Shown here piece by piece: positions 8,164 through 19,800 of a DNA stretch of 64,000 nt. Within the stretch, counting starts at the first letter, position 1; each line of letters starts with the position of its first letter. The notes under the pieces were generated by a model. The model did no database searches, was not told the DNA's origin, and was given only the letters and a program-made list of their open reading frames with translations. Origin of the DNA: Andeanibacterium fulvum (GTDB taxonomy: Bacteria > Pseudomonadota > Alphaproteobacteria > Sphingomonadales > Sphingomonadaceae); NCBI RefSeq assembly GCF_037154085.1, contig NZ_JBANRM010000004.1, positions 124,001-188,000 of the forward strand. Reading direction: 5' to 3'. The position numbers and the translations under genes are program-made.

Positions 8164-9048
8164 TCACAACAGGTTCAACGGCAGCTTGAGATAGCGGACG
8201 CCGTTCTCCTCGGGATCGGGCAGATGGCCCGCCCGCATGTTCACCTGGATCGAAGGCAGGATGAGGCGCGGCATTGCGAGCGAAGCGTCGCGGGCCTCGC
8301 GCATGGCAACGAAGCTGTCCTCGTCCACGCCATCGCGAACATGGATATTGGTCGCCCGTTGTTCCCCAACGGTGGTTTCCCAACGATATTCATCGCGGCC
8401 CGGCGCCTTGTAGTCATGGCACAGGAACAGGCGCGTCCTGCCCGGCAGAGAGAGGAGCCTGCGGATCGACCGATAGAGCATGCGCGCATCGCCGCCGGGG
8501 AAATCCGCCCGCGCCGTTCCATAGTCCGGCATGAACAGCGTATCGCCGACAAAAGCCGCATCCCCGACCACGAACGCCAGATCCGCTGGCGTGTGCCCCG
8601 GCACATGCAGAACCTCGATGCCAAGCTGCCCGAGGTCGAGCCTGTCACCGTCTTCCAGCAGCCGGTCGAATTCGGAACCGTCACGAGCGACGCCGTCGCC
8701 GTGGTTGAACATCGGCCCGAAGAGCTGCTGCACTTCCACAATCGGCCTGCCGATGGCCAGCTCCCCTCCCAGCTTGCCCTTCAGGTAGGGAGCTGCAGAG
8801 AGATGATCGGCATGGACATGGGTTTCCAGATGCCACGCCACATCCAGTGCCAATGCTTCCACATGGCCCAGTATCCGGTCAGCGTGATCCGTGGAGGTCC
8901 TGCCGGATGCGTGATCGAAATCGAGCACGCTGTCGACGATCGCTGCCTGAAGCGTGTCCGGATCGTGGACGACGTAGCTGACAGTAAAGGTCGGCTCGTG
9001 AAAGAACGCGGCAATCTGCGGTCCGCACATGCCTGTCGCACCCTCCAT
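8164..9048 (-). CDS. Metallo-beta-lactamase-fold persulfide dioxygenase (Blh/ETHE1-like)
   Basis: A 294-residue metallo-beta-lactamase-fold protein. The metal motif is THVHADH (76-82) and a second metal His lies in HVPGHTPAD. The N-terminal FFHEPTFTVSYVV and the VDSVLDFDHASGRTS stretch are characteristic of the Blh/SdoA sulfur dioxygenase group, which oxidises glutathione persulfide to sulfite with a mononuclear iron. It lies between a LigE-like GST gene and a TauE-type exporter on one strand with short gaps. This matches the known pairing of Blh and a TauE-like permease in sulfide-detoxification operons. The cell-level role would be oxidation of GSSH formed by upstream steps, with sulfite leaving via TauE. 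Confidence 0.88.
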   Translation of the reverse strand: MEGATGMCGPQIAAFFHEPTFTVSYVVHDPDTLQAAIVDSVLDFDHASGRTSTDHADRILGHVEALALDVAWHLETHVHADHLSAAPYLKGKLGGELAIGRPIVEVQQLFGPMFNHGDGVARDGSEFDRLLEDGDRLDLGQLGIEVLHVPGHTPADLAFVVGDAAFVGDTLFMPDYGTARADFPGGDARMLYRSIRRLLSLPGRTRLFLCHDYKAPGRDEYRWETTVGEQRATNIHVRDGVDEDSFVAMREARDASLAMPRLILPSIQVNMRAGHLPDPEENGVRYLKLPLNLL

Positions 9049-9075
9049 GCAGCCTGCCCTTTCAAGATGGAAGAA

Positions 9076-9097
9076 CCGGGGGCAGCCCTGCCCCCGG
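9076..9097 (-). terminator. GC-rich hairpin after the LigE-like gene
   Basis: CCGGGGGCAG (9076-9085) and CTGCCCCCGG (9088-9097) form a perfect 10-bp palindrome 10 bases beyond the LigE-like stop. There is no U-run, so it may attenuate rather than stop transcription into the dioxygenase gene. Confidence 0.5.
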
Positions 9098-9106
9098 CCG
9101 ATACGA

Positions 9107-9880
9107 TCAGAGCTTCACGAAAGGCGCCGGATCGCCTTCCCGCAGCTTGAGCCCGAACAGCGGGTTAAGCCCCGGATGGCGGCCGATACCGCCAAACAGA
9201 TCGCAACCGCGCTCATACCAGTCGCGCAGCGGATCGTCCTCGGTCAGCGGCGGAGTGCGCGCAACGGAAGACGCCCAGAGGAATACGGAAAGCGCGGCAT
9301 AATCGGCAAAGTCCGGTGCATCGCCGCCCAACCAGGGAATTTCGCGCAGCACTTCGCGCAGCGGTTCCAGCGTGGGCGGAACCAGCGGCAGCCGATCTTC
9401 GCGACCCGCCTGAACCTCTTCCAGCGTCTGCCCGCCCAGGAAGTCCCGCTCGCGGCTTTCGCGCACATAGGGGCGATCCTCGGGGACGGAGAGGTCGTGA
9501 TAATCGAGGATATAGCAGCGGAACCACGGCTTGATCGCAGTCGCCCAGAGCCAATTGTCGAGGAAGCGCACGAAGTTGCGATGATCGGGGTTCTTGAACA
9601 GCTTCGGATGGTCCGGATAGGCCCGGTCAAGATAATCGGCGACGACGAATTCGCCGCAACGCAGGCTTTCGAACACCCATTCGTCACCATCGCTGATGCC
9701 GGGGTGATAATCCGTACGGCCGCCCGTGCGAGCGGAAAGCGACGTGAACCCGCCCTCTACCGGCTTCATCGGCAGGCCCTTATGCGCGATGGCGTATTTC
9801 GCCTGCCAGCAGAACGGGCTGATCGTGCAGCCGGTCACGAGGTTCAGGTCATAGACGTGGATCGGGTTGGTCGCGTTCAT
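9107..9880 (-). CDS. LigE/LigP-type beta-etherase family glutathione S-transferase
   Basis: A 257-residue GST strikingly like the beta-aryl-etherase LigE of Sphingobium sp. SYK-6 as I remember it. Shared stretches are DNWLWATAIKPWFRCYILDY, VQAGREDRLPLVPPTLEP, ARTPPLTEDDPLRDW and NPLFGLKLREGDP. The thioredoxin-like domain opens with the GCTISPFCW loop (residues 17-25), the glutathione-activating region of this class. LigE enzymes cleave beta-aryl ether bonds of lignin dimers using glutathione. Here the gene is co-oriented with sulfurtransferase and persulfide dioxygenase genes, so thioether or other C-S/C-O cleavage is also possible. The ATG at 9880 is chosen because homology begins there. The exact substrate and stereospecificity cannot be read. 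Confidence 0.85.
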   Translation of the reverse strand: MNATNPIHVYDLNLVTGCTISPFCWQAKYAIAHKGLPMKPVEGGFTSLSARTGGRTDYHPGISDGDEWVFESLRCGEFVVADYLDRAYPDHPKLFKNPDHRNFVRFLDNWLWATAIKPWFRCYILDYHDLSVPEDRPYVRESRERDFLGGQTLEEVQAGREDRLPLVPPTLEPLREVLREIPWLGGDAPDFADYAALSVFLWASSVARTPPLTEDDPLRDWYERGCDLFGGIGRHPGLNPLFGLKLREGDPAPFVKL

Positions 9881-9969
9881 GGTGCAATCCTGTTGTAAGG
9901 GCCTCGGCCACGGGCCAGCGCCGTCCTTCGAAAGATGGCGGCTCCCGGCCGTTGGATGATTTCGCAGTG

Positions 9970-10818
9970 TCAGGGCCGCGCCGGGCCGCGCTCCTTGGGC
10001 AGCGACGGATCGGCGCCCCATTCGGTCCAGCTTCCGTCGTAGAGCGCGACGTCATCCTTGCCGAACTGATACATCGCCAGAGCGAGCGCACAGGCGACCA
10101 CGCCGCCGCCGCAGCTTGTCGTCACCGGACGGGACAGATCGACCCCGCCCTGCTCGAAGATCGCGCGCAGGCTGTCCTTGTCCTTGTAGGTGCCGTCCGC
10201 CTCGAACAGGTCCCAGAAGGGCACATTCAACGAGCCGGGAATATGGCCTGCCGCAACCTTGGGGTTGGGATCGTCATCAGAGCCGGTGAAATGGGCAGCA
10301 CCGCGTCCGTCGACATGTTCGGCCACCTTGCTCTCGATATTGGCCAGCACATCGTCCCTGGTCTTGAGACGTGCCGGATCGAAGGAAGCAGTGAAATTGC
10401 TGGCCGGCCGGATTTCGATCCCACTGGCGAGCGGACGCCCTTCGGCCTTCCACTTGCCGAGGCCGCCATCCAGCACAGCGACATTTTCCAGCCCATACAT
10501 CCGAAACATGAACCAGGCCCGGGTGGCGGTCTTCACCACGCTGTCATCATAGATCACGATCCGCTGATCCCGGTCGATGCCCAATTCCCGCATCCGGCTT
10601 TCGAACTGGCTGGCGGCAGGCATGGTGTTGTCGATGGGGGAAGACGCATCGACCAGCGCGACCAGATCGAGAAACACCGCGCCCGGTATATGGCCCGCCG
10701 CATATTCGGCCGCGGAATCCCGCTGCGGCTCGAAATGATGCCTCGTCGCATCGACAATGCACAGATCGGCCGCGCCCAATTCGTTCGAAAGCCACTGGGT
10801 GGAAACAAGACTGTCCAT
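9970..10818 (-). CDS. sseA: Thiosulfate/3-mercaptopyruvate sulfurtransferase
   Basis: A 282-residue tandem-rhodanese protein. The first, catalytically inactive domain carries AGHIPGAVFLDL near 41. The second carries AGHIPGSLNVPFWD and the active-site loop TTSCGGGVVAC, whose first Cys takes up the sulfane sulfur. The loop is CGGGVVA where mercaptopyruvate enzymes usually have CGSGVTA, so the donor (thiosulfate, mercaptopyruvate or another) is not certain. The start at 10818 follows a clear domain onset (MDSLVSTQWL). It sits between TonB receptor 1 and the LigE-like gene on the same strand, so it can supply or use glutathione persulfide for the dioxygenase at 8164. Confidence 0.88.
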   Translation of the reverse strand: MDSLVSTQWLSNELGAADLCIVDATRHHFEPQRDSAAEYAAGHIPGAVFLDLVALVDASSPIDNTMPAASQFESRMRELGIDRDQRIVIYDDSVVKTATRAWFMFRMYGLENVAVLDGGLGKWKAEGRPLASGIEIRPASNFTASFDPARLKTRDDVLANIESKVAEHVDGRGAAHFTGSDDDPNPKVAAGHIPGSLNVPFWDLFEADGTYKDKDSLRAIFEQGGVDLSRPVTTSCGGGVVACALALAMYQFGKDDVALYDGSWTEWGADPSLPKERGPARP

Positions 10819-10927
10819 AAGCTCAGGCCTTAACGCGTTGATGCAGCCTGCATTCCTGCAGGCCCGATGCTGTCTCCCCGCGCCGGGGAAGGGTTGGTGC
10901 GACGCGGGAAGACAGCGGGTACCTTCC

Positions 10928-13267
10928 TCAGAACTCGTAGCGTGCGGTGAGTGACCATTCACGAGGCCGGGAAGGAGTTGCGTGGATACCGGCAGTCGAT
11001 GCCGGGCCAATGCCGGTGTAGTAGAAGGTATTGGTGATGTTGCTGACCGAAGCCGCCAACGAGAAGCCGCTGTCGTTCGGACGCCAGCTTACGCGGGCAT
11101 CGAGCAGGCCGTAGGGCTTCTGCGACTGGCTGTAGGTATTGGGCAGATCGTAATAGATCCGGCTGCGCCAGTTCCAGTCCGTCCGCAGGGTCAGTTCGCC
11201 CGCCGAACCTAGGTCCGCATCGTACTGCGCCCCCAGGCTGTAATTGAGTTCAGGCGCGCCGACCGGCTTGCAGCTCATGCACGGGCCATTCGCCACATTC
11301 GCGGCTGCGCCCAGATCGATATAGTCGAAGTCATTATAGCCGATCATGCCGGTGAGGGTCAGCCCATCCACGGGACGCGCGGTGACTTCGGCTTCCACAC
11401 CCCTGATCCGCGCACTACCCGCATTGGTACGCAGGGAGTTGGGCGTTCCGCTGAGATCCGGGACGACCGCAGTGACCTGACGATTGGTGAAGTCGGTCTG
11501 GAACACTGCGATATTGGTCTGCAGGCGGCGGTCGAGCAGATCGAGCTTGGCGCCCACTTCGTAGGACGTGACCGTTTCGGGAAGAACCGCCGTGATCTGG
11601 TTGGCGTTCAGCGGACGCGGATTGAAGCCGCCCGAGCGGAAGCCGCTGGAAACCGAACCGTAGAGGAAGATATCGTCACTGAGCTGGTAATCCAGGCCCG
11701 CGCGGTAATCGACCCGGTCATAGCCGACATCCGCCGTAGTCAGGGCAAAGGGCCGCAGGCCGGTCTCGTAATAGACGCGATCGAACACATAGCCCTTGCT
11801 CTCGTCGCTGTAGCGCACGCCGCCGCTCAGCTTGAGCTTGTCGGTCAGCTTGTAGCCGACATGCGCGAAGGCGGAGTAATTGGTGCTTTCGGCGACGTCA
11901 TAGGTTTCCTGCGTCAGGTTCAGCGTCGCGAAGTAGACCCAGCTGTCGTAATTGCCGGTGGCGGTGTAGTAATAGCCACCCACGGTCCAGTCGAACCGGT
12001 CATCGAACAGCGTGCCGGAAAGGCGCGCTTCCTGGCTGAACTGGCGGTGGCGCAGGTTTTCGACGCTGCCGCCCACATCCATGGGCGAACCATCGCCGTC
12101 GCGGCCGAAGAAGCCGTCGTAATTGCGCCATGCCGTGATCGAGGTGAAGCCGATATTGTCGGCCAGCGTCCAGTCGACCTTGGCGCTCACGCCCCATTGG
12201 TCGAGATTGCTCTCATTCGGTGTGGTCAGCCCGTTCCGCCCACGCTGATACCCGGCGTAGGTGGTATAGGGGGAATCCGTGATGAAGCGGCTGTCATAGG
12301 GGATGCCGTATTGCGGGATCGCGATGTTGTTGTTGTACGAAGTCAGCGTGGAACTGATCGACAGCAGCTTGTAGGCGCTCTGGGACGTGTGATCGCGCGT
12401 ATAGTCCCCGGTGATCGTCACTTCGAGATCGTCGGAGATCACTGCGCGGAGCGATGCGCGGGCCGCCTTGGTATTCACATCGCCCAATTCGCCGACTTCG
12501 CAGCTGTCATCCGTGGTGCGCTGTTCGAGCAGGCCGGAAAGAGGGGCGGTTCCATTGCCGATCTGCGTCGGGTTGACGCAGGCGAAGTCCAGGATCTTCA
12601 TATAGCCGTCACGGCTGAGCGAAGCGCCCGAGACGCGCAGGAACAGACGGTCTTCGATCAGCGACGCATCATAGGCGCCGCGCACGTCGAGACGGTTGTA
12701 GCTGCCCGTGCTCGCCTCGAAATAGCCGGTATTGCTGCCGCTTGCCTGCTTGGAGACGAGGCGAACCGCACCGCCCAGCGAGTTCTTGCCGAACAGGGTC
12801 CCCTGCGGACCGCGCAGCACTTCCGCACGCTCGAGATCGAGCAGGCCGAGAACGCCGCCGAACACGGTGCCGTGATAGACATCGTCCACATAGATGCCGA
12901 TCGCGGGCTCGATAGTGAACTGATAATCCGCTTCGCCGATGCCGCGGATAGTGGACTGCAGCGACTTGCCGTAGGCGGCACTGCCTTCACGCAGATAGAT
13001 GTTCGGCGTTGTGTTCGACAGCGCCGTCACGTCCCGCGCATCGCGGGCCGCCAGTTCGTCGCCCGACACTGCGGTGATGGCGATCGGCACGGTCTGCAGG
13101 TTTTCCTCGCGAAAACGTGCAGTAACCAGAATTTCCCTGATTTCGCCGCTATTGTCCGCCGCAAGCTCGCTATTGGCGGCCTCTTGCGCGGCAACCGGGC
13201 TCGCGGCGAAAGCGCCGCCCAAAGCCGCTACGGACGCAGTGCAAGACAGAATGGTCCTAAAGCCCAT
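10928..13267 (-). CDS. TonB-dependent receptor 1
   Basis: A 779-residue outer-membrane receptor with a cleavable signal (MGFRTILSCTASVAALGGAF...AAQEA). The plug domain begins at EILVTARFREENLQTVPIAI and includes LRGPQGTLFGKNSLGGAVRL near 160. A 22-strand barrel follows, ending in the outer-membrane signal LTARYEF with terminal Phe. It belongs to the same subfamily as TonB receptor 2 (32323-34701). Shared features are FGKNS, GIGEADY against GVGEGDY, and a CxSCKP motif near the C-terminus. The ATG at 13267 is preferred over 13291 by alignment with that paralogue. It heads the sulfurtransferase/GST/dioxygenase/TauE unit and carries the 27-bp element upstream. The ligand is unknown. Confidence 0.93.
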   Translation of the reverse strand: MGFRTILSCTASVAALGGAFAASPVAAQEAANSELAADNSGEIREILVTARFREENLQTVPIAITAVSGDELAARDARDVTALSNTTPNIYLREGSAAYGKSLQSTIRGIGEADYQFTIEPAIGIYVDDVYHGTVFGGVLGLLDLERAEVLRGPQGTLFGKNSLGGAVRLVSKQASGSNTGYFEASTGSYNRLDVRGAYDASLIEDRLFLRVSGASLSRDGYMKILDFACVNPTQIGNGTAPLSGLLEQRTTDDSCEVGELGDVNTKAARASLRAVISDDLEVTITGDYTRDHTSQSAYKLLSISSTLTSYNNNIAIPQYGIPYDSRFITDSPYTTYAGYQRGRNGLTTPNESNLDQWGVSAKVDWTLADNIGFTSITAWRNYDGFFGRDGDGSPMDVGGSVENLRHRQFSQEARLSGTLFDDRFDWTVGGYYYTATGNYDSWVYFATLNLTQETYDVAESTNYSAFAHVGYKLTDKLKLSGGVRYSDESKGYVFDRVYYETGLRPFALTTADVGYDRVDYRAGLDYQLSDDIFLYGSVSSGFRSGGFNPRPLNANQITAVLPETVTSYEVGAKLDLLDRRLQTNIAVFQTDFTNRQVTAVVPDLSGTPNSLRTNAGSARIRGVEAEVTARPVDGLTLTGMIGYNDFDYIDLGAAANVANGPCMSCKPVGAPELNYSLGAQYDADLGSAGELTLRTDWNWRSRIYYDLPNTYSQSQKPYGLLDARVSWRPNDSGFSLAASVSNITNTFYYTGIGPASTAGIHATPSRPREWSLTARYEF

Positions 13268-13430
13268 CAGAATCCTCCCAAATGTTCCCATGAAATCGGC
13301 GCCGCTCTATCGGCGATCGCTCGCTCGAACTCACCTGGCGCCGACAAGCCGAAATGGCTTTGAGTCAGATCCGGTGGTCCGGTAGAAACCCGGCTAACAC
13401 TACGGTCCCAAGGTCGCCATAAGGGCGCCG

Positions 13431-13457
13431 CGATAACCGTTATTCAGACCATGCATA
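13431..13457 (-). promoter_or_regulatory. Shared 27-bp operator-like element, copy 2 (TonB receptor 1 operon)
   Basis: On the plus strand: CG, then ATAACCGTTAT (perfect 5+5 dyad), 8 bases, then TGCATA at 13452-13457. It sits 163 bases upstream of the receptor ATG, in the same orientation relative to its gene as copy 1. It differs at few positions from copy 4 (34844-34870) and has identical spacing. Confidence 0.65.
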
Positions 13458-13529
13458 GTGCAGCTTGCTAACCATCCGGACAGGCCACACGCGCGCGTGC
13501 CCGGCACATTCGCCCGGTTTTGTGCGGCC

Positions 13530-14423
13530 TCAGGCAGCCGCCGCAGCCTCGATTGCGGAGATTTCCGGCCCATATTCGCTGATCGTCGCGCGACGCAGAT
13601 CGCGGCGCACGCTCGTGTAATCGTAAGGCCTGGCGCGATGCAGAGTGCAGCGATTGTCCCAGATCAGCAGATCGCCCTTCACCCAATCGTGGCTGTAGAT
13701 GAAGCGCGGCTGCGAGGCGAATTCCACGAGGGATTCCAGCAGAGCCCGCCCCTCGTCCTCGTCCATGCCGAGGATGTAATCGGCATGCGATCCGATGCAG
13801 AGGCATTTGCGGCCCGAGGCGGAAGTCTGCACCACCGCGTTGTGCACGGCGGGATAGAGATCCTTCAGCGACAGGTTGCTGTCGAACCCGATCCGCTTGC
13901 GCGAAATCCAGACATTGTGCTCGGCCACCTGGCCTTCGATGCGCTGCTTCGTCTCTTCGGGCAGAGCGTCATAGACAGCGCGCGTATCGACGAATTCCGT
14001 CTGCCCGCCCTCGCCCGCGACTTCATGGCCCAGCAACAGCGACCATTTGGTGGGCAGCGCATGAAACGAACCGTCGATATGGAACAGTTCGTTGCCTTTG
14101 CTCATTGCCGCAAAACGCGGGTTGGACGCCATGATCTCGCCATCCAGCCCGAGATTGGAAGCATCGTAGAGTTCCGCGCCGATGCGCTTAGGCGCGACTA
14201 CGCCGCTCGTCCTTGTGCCATGGGGCAGTTCGAGCGGGCCAAATGCCCGGCTGAAGCGGACGTGATCCTCGTCGCTGATGTGGGCCTGGCCGCGGACGAC
14301 CAGCACGGCATATTCGGCCATCGCATCTTCGACCAGATCGACCAGCGCCTGATCGGGCGCCCGGGACAGGTCCGCTCCGGTCAGTTCCGCCGCGAACAGC
14401 GGGTGCAAGGGGGTTACCTTCAT
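13530..14423 (-). CDS. TauD/TfdA family Fe(II)/2-oxoglutarate dioxygenase (1)
   Basis: A 297-residue dioxygenase of the TauD/TfdA/AtsK fold. The iron triad is His115-x-Asp117 (FHIDGSFH) plus the distal His in DNRCTLHRARPYD. The 2-oxoglutarate-binding Arg lies in VRRDLRRATI. Family members hydroxylate taurine, alkyl sulfates, aryloxyalkanoates or related compounds next to a heteroatom, releasing sulfite, sulfate or phenol plus an aldehyde. It is upstream of, and co-oriented with, TonB receptor 1, and a degenerate copy of the 27-bp element precedes it. Its association with a sulfur-handling operon favours a sulfonate or sulfate ester substrate, but ether cleavage is equally open. Confidence 0.9.
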   Translation of the reverse strand: MKVTPLHPLFAAELTGADLSRAPDQALVDLVEDAMAEYAVLVVRGQAHISDEDHVRFSRAFGPLELPHGTRTSGVVAPKRIGAELYDASNLGLDGEIMASNPRFAAMSKGNELFHIDGSFHALPTKWSLLLGHEVAGEGGQTEFVDTRAVYDALPEETKQRIEGQVAEHNVWISRKRIGFDSNLSLKDLYPAVHNAVVQTSASGRKCLCIGSHADYILGMDEDEGRALLESLVEFASQPRFIYSHDWVKGDLLIWDNRCTLHRARPYDYTSVRRDLRRATISEYGPEISAIEAAAAA

Positions 14424-14486
14424 ATGTCGTCTCCCATTTTTCAGGGATCGTATGAAGGGGGGTATCAGGCGGCAATCGCGCCAGCC

Positions 14487-14513
14487 CGAACAGTCAAATC
14501 GATCTCATGCATA
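14487..14513 (-). promoter_or_regulatory. Shared 27-bp element, copy 3 (degenerate; TauD 1)
   Basis: CG at 14487, AACAGTCAAAT, 8 bases, TGCATA at 14508-14513. Spacing matches the other copies but the dyad is weak, so confidence is lower. It lies 63 bases upstream of the TauD start. Confidence 0.35.
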
Positions 14514-14572
14514 ATGACCTCGCACACGGTCCGAACCCGCCTTGCGACCCGTGCCTGGCGGTTACAGACGCA

Positions 14573-16681
<2,109 letters not shown>

Positions 16682-16816
16682 CGGCTTTACTCCGCGCTGA
16701 TTGAAGGCAGCACCCGCTTTGCGTGCTGGGAACGAGTTGCGCTACCGCGCGTCCGATCCGGCCACTCGCGATTGCCCATCGTCGGGTGCGCTGCCTTGTG
16801 GAAGAACAGGATAGGG

Positions 16817-16853
16817 TGTGGGGCTCCGGGAGGATTTGCTGAGGAGCCCCACA
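16817..16853 (-). terminator. Hairpin after TonB receptor 3
   Basis: TGTGGGGCTCC (16817-16827) pairs perfectly with GGAGCCCCACA (16843-16853) around a 15-base loop, 19 bases past the receptor stop. It has a long GC stem without a clear U-tract. It likely separates the receptor from the quinohaemoprotein gene. Confidence 0.6.
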
Positions 16854-16871
16854 TCCATGGGTAACGCCAGG

Positions 16872-19800
16872 TCAGAACTTGGCGTTGAACCCGGCATAGA
16901 AACGACGCCCGATCTGATCGAAGAAATAGGCGTTGATCGGGAAGCCGCCGATGGTGTTGGCAAGGCCGGTCGCCGAAGCATTATATTCGGTAAGCGGCGG
17001 TGCCTTGTCGAACAGATTGTCGACACCGAAGCGAAGCGTCACATTGTCGGTCACCGCATAGGTACCGTTCAGATTGAACAGGTCATAGGCCGGGCTTCCG
17101 ACGAAGGGCGTGTTCGGATCTGACGTATAGGCGATCGACTTTGCTGCCGGCAGGTGCTGCCATTGCAGGCCGAGAGTGGCCTTGCCGATGGAATAGGTGA
17201 AGTTGTTCAGCATCTTCCAGCGGAACGTGCCGGGATTGAGGCCGTTTTCAGCAATGGCGTTGCTGCCTGCCGGGCCGAGCGTGCCGGCATATTCGACAAG
17301 CTGGCCAGCTGCACCCGCGCTGGCGGGAAGTGCCGCCGACTTGAGGGTGAGCAGGTAGTTGAACACCGTATTGAGGCTGAAGGTGCCCGGCCCGACCGGG
17401 AAGGACCAGTCGAGCTGGACATCGATGCCTTCCGTGCGGAAGCGGCCATTGTTCAGATAGGTGACCTGAACATTGCCCAGCGCACCGTCACCCGCGACGC
17501 GGCCCACCGCCTGACAGAAGGGCGAAGCCGCTGCCGTGGTGGGGTTGCTCGAAACCGCGGGATTGAAGGTGGGATCGAAGCAGAAACGCTGCGCCGTATC
17601 CAGCGTAAGCGGCCCGATCGCATCGTCGACGGCGATGTTGTAATAGTCGACCGACAGCCGCAGACGATCGAGCATCGGCGTCTCGAACGGCGAACTGATC
17701 ACCGCACCCATCGTCCAGGTCTTGGCGGATTCCGGCTTCACGTCGGGGTTGCCGACCAGTGTGGGGAACGCGAATGCCGGGCCCAGGGCATTGTAGAACT
17801 GCGGGTTGGAATAGAACGTATCCGCCGTCCCTGCGATCGACTTGTCCATCAGGATGCGGCAGACCGCTTCGACATTGGCGGCATTGGCGTTCTTCGCCGG
17901 GTTGGCCGACCAGCCCAGAGTATTGTTGCGGCGGCAGACGTCACCGCCACCGGCCGCCGTGAAGGTCTGCTGCGGGGCCAGATAGAGTTCGGCGATATTC
18001 GGTGCACGAACCGCCTTGTTGAAGCCACCGCGCAGGCGCAGCCAGTCGGTCACTTCCCAATCGGCCATCGCCTTCCAGGTGAAGCTGTTGCCGGTGGTGT
18101 TGTAGTCCGACGAGCGGGCGCCAAGATTGAGTTCGAACTTCTTGATGCCCGGCACGTCGGCCAGCACCGGAATCAGAAGCTCGCCGTAGATTTCATCGAC
18201 CTTGATCTCACCCGAGGAATTGCCGCTCGGATAAATGCCGATCGCCTGGTCATTGAACGAACGGCCCTGCGTGGTCAGCGTGTCATTGATGAAATCATAG
18301 CTGTTCTCGCGGTGGCTGGCACCGATGGCCGCACGCAATTGCCCTGCCGGCAGTTCGAACAACCCGCCCTGCGCGTTGAATTCGAAGACCGTCTGCTCCA
18401 TCGTCGCCTTGTTCTGCAGATTGGCGGAAATGGCCTCGATGCAGTCCTGCGAGATCACCTGATCGACATCGAACGGATCGAACCCGCTGGTGCAGGTCGC
18501 CGTGGAGGCACCGAAGCCGCCGAATGCGGAGTTACCCGTTGCCTTGAAGCCCGCCCCCCAGTTCGGCGATCCGATCACTGCGCGGAAGCGCTCGAGCGAA
18601 GCCGTACCGGTAATCAGCGAGGTGGTCTGCGATTGGCCGCGAGACGCGTAGAGTTCCCAGGTCCAGTCGCTACCCGGAACGGTGCCCTCGAACCCTGCGA
18701 CAAGGTTGTAGGTCATCACTTCGGTCTTGGATTCGCGATTGGCGTAATTGAGATAATAGGTCAGCTGCCAGTCGCAGCTTGCGCCGGAACCCGCCGCACC
18801 GGCAACCGCCAGAGGATCGCAATGCATCAGATTGCGGATCGCATCCGACGTGCCGACCGGAATCACGCGGCTATCCAGGATCGAGCGCAATTCCGCCGGT
18901 ACCTCGCTCGTCGCCGGCACGAAGCCCGACCAGCCGTTCACCGAAGGCGAAGGCTGCTGCACGGTGTTGGTCGTGACATGGGTAAAGGTGCCCTGCCCGA
19001 ATACGCCGATCCAGTCGTTGATCTCGTAATTGCCGCGCGCATAGATATTGTAGCGCGACAGCGGCAGCTGGACATAACCGTCGAGGAAGTTCTGGCCGAG
19101 CGTTCCGTCCGCCTGCTTCTTCCACTTCGGACCGGACGTATCGCCCTTGAAGCGCGAAACACCGCCCGGAGGGCTCTGGAAGAAGCCCGTGAACGCCGTG
19201 CCGTCTTCATTGAAATACAGACGGGAGCCGGCAGCCACCGCCCCGGCACCGAAGACCGCATCATAGGATGCCTGAGTGGGATTGATCCCGCCATAAGGCT
19301 GGAAGCCCGAGAAATCCGGGAAGAATTCCGTGCCGGTGAAGCGCGGGTCCGACCAGACTTCCTGGAACCATTCGCGCTCCGCCTGGGCGGCCGAACGACG
19401 ATCGTTCATCGACAGGCCGAAGGTCACATTACCCCGCCCATCGGCGAAATTCGCGCCCATGATGCCGCTGATGGAATATTCCGTACCGTCGCCGCGCTCG
19501 GTCGTGCCGATCTGCCCATCCAGATTCAGACCCTCGAAGTTCTTCTTCAGGATGAAGTTGACGACGCCGCCTACGGCGTCCGCGCCATAGGTAGCCGATG
19601 CGCCGCCGGTGATGATTTCCACGCGGTCAATCGCAGCGGCGGGGATGGTATTGATATCGACCACGCCAAGCGCGTTGGCCGGCGTCGCGCGCCGCCCGTC
19701 AACCAGCACGAGGTTACGGTTGGTGCCCAGGCCGCGCAGCGAGACCGTCGCCGCGCCGGGGGTGTTGGTTGCGGTAGGCTGGATGTCGCCGCCCAGTGAA

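Noticed and set aside
10875..10889. Short CCCCG/CGGGG hairpin downstream of TonB receptor 1
   Set aside because: Only a 5-6 bp stem with a 3-base loop and no T-run; common by chance at this GC content.
11861..13363. 500-codon plus-strand frame
   Set aside because: It is antisense to TonB receptor 1, which has a signal peptide, plug and barrel end. The frame is Arg/Ala-rich with no domain, an effect of high GC.
17154..19799. 881-codon plus-strand frame
   Set aside because: Antisense to TonB receptor 3; no recognisable motif and composition typical of a reversed high-GC gene.
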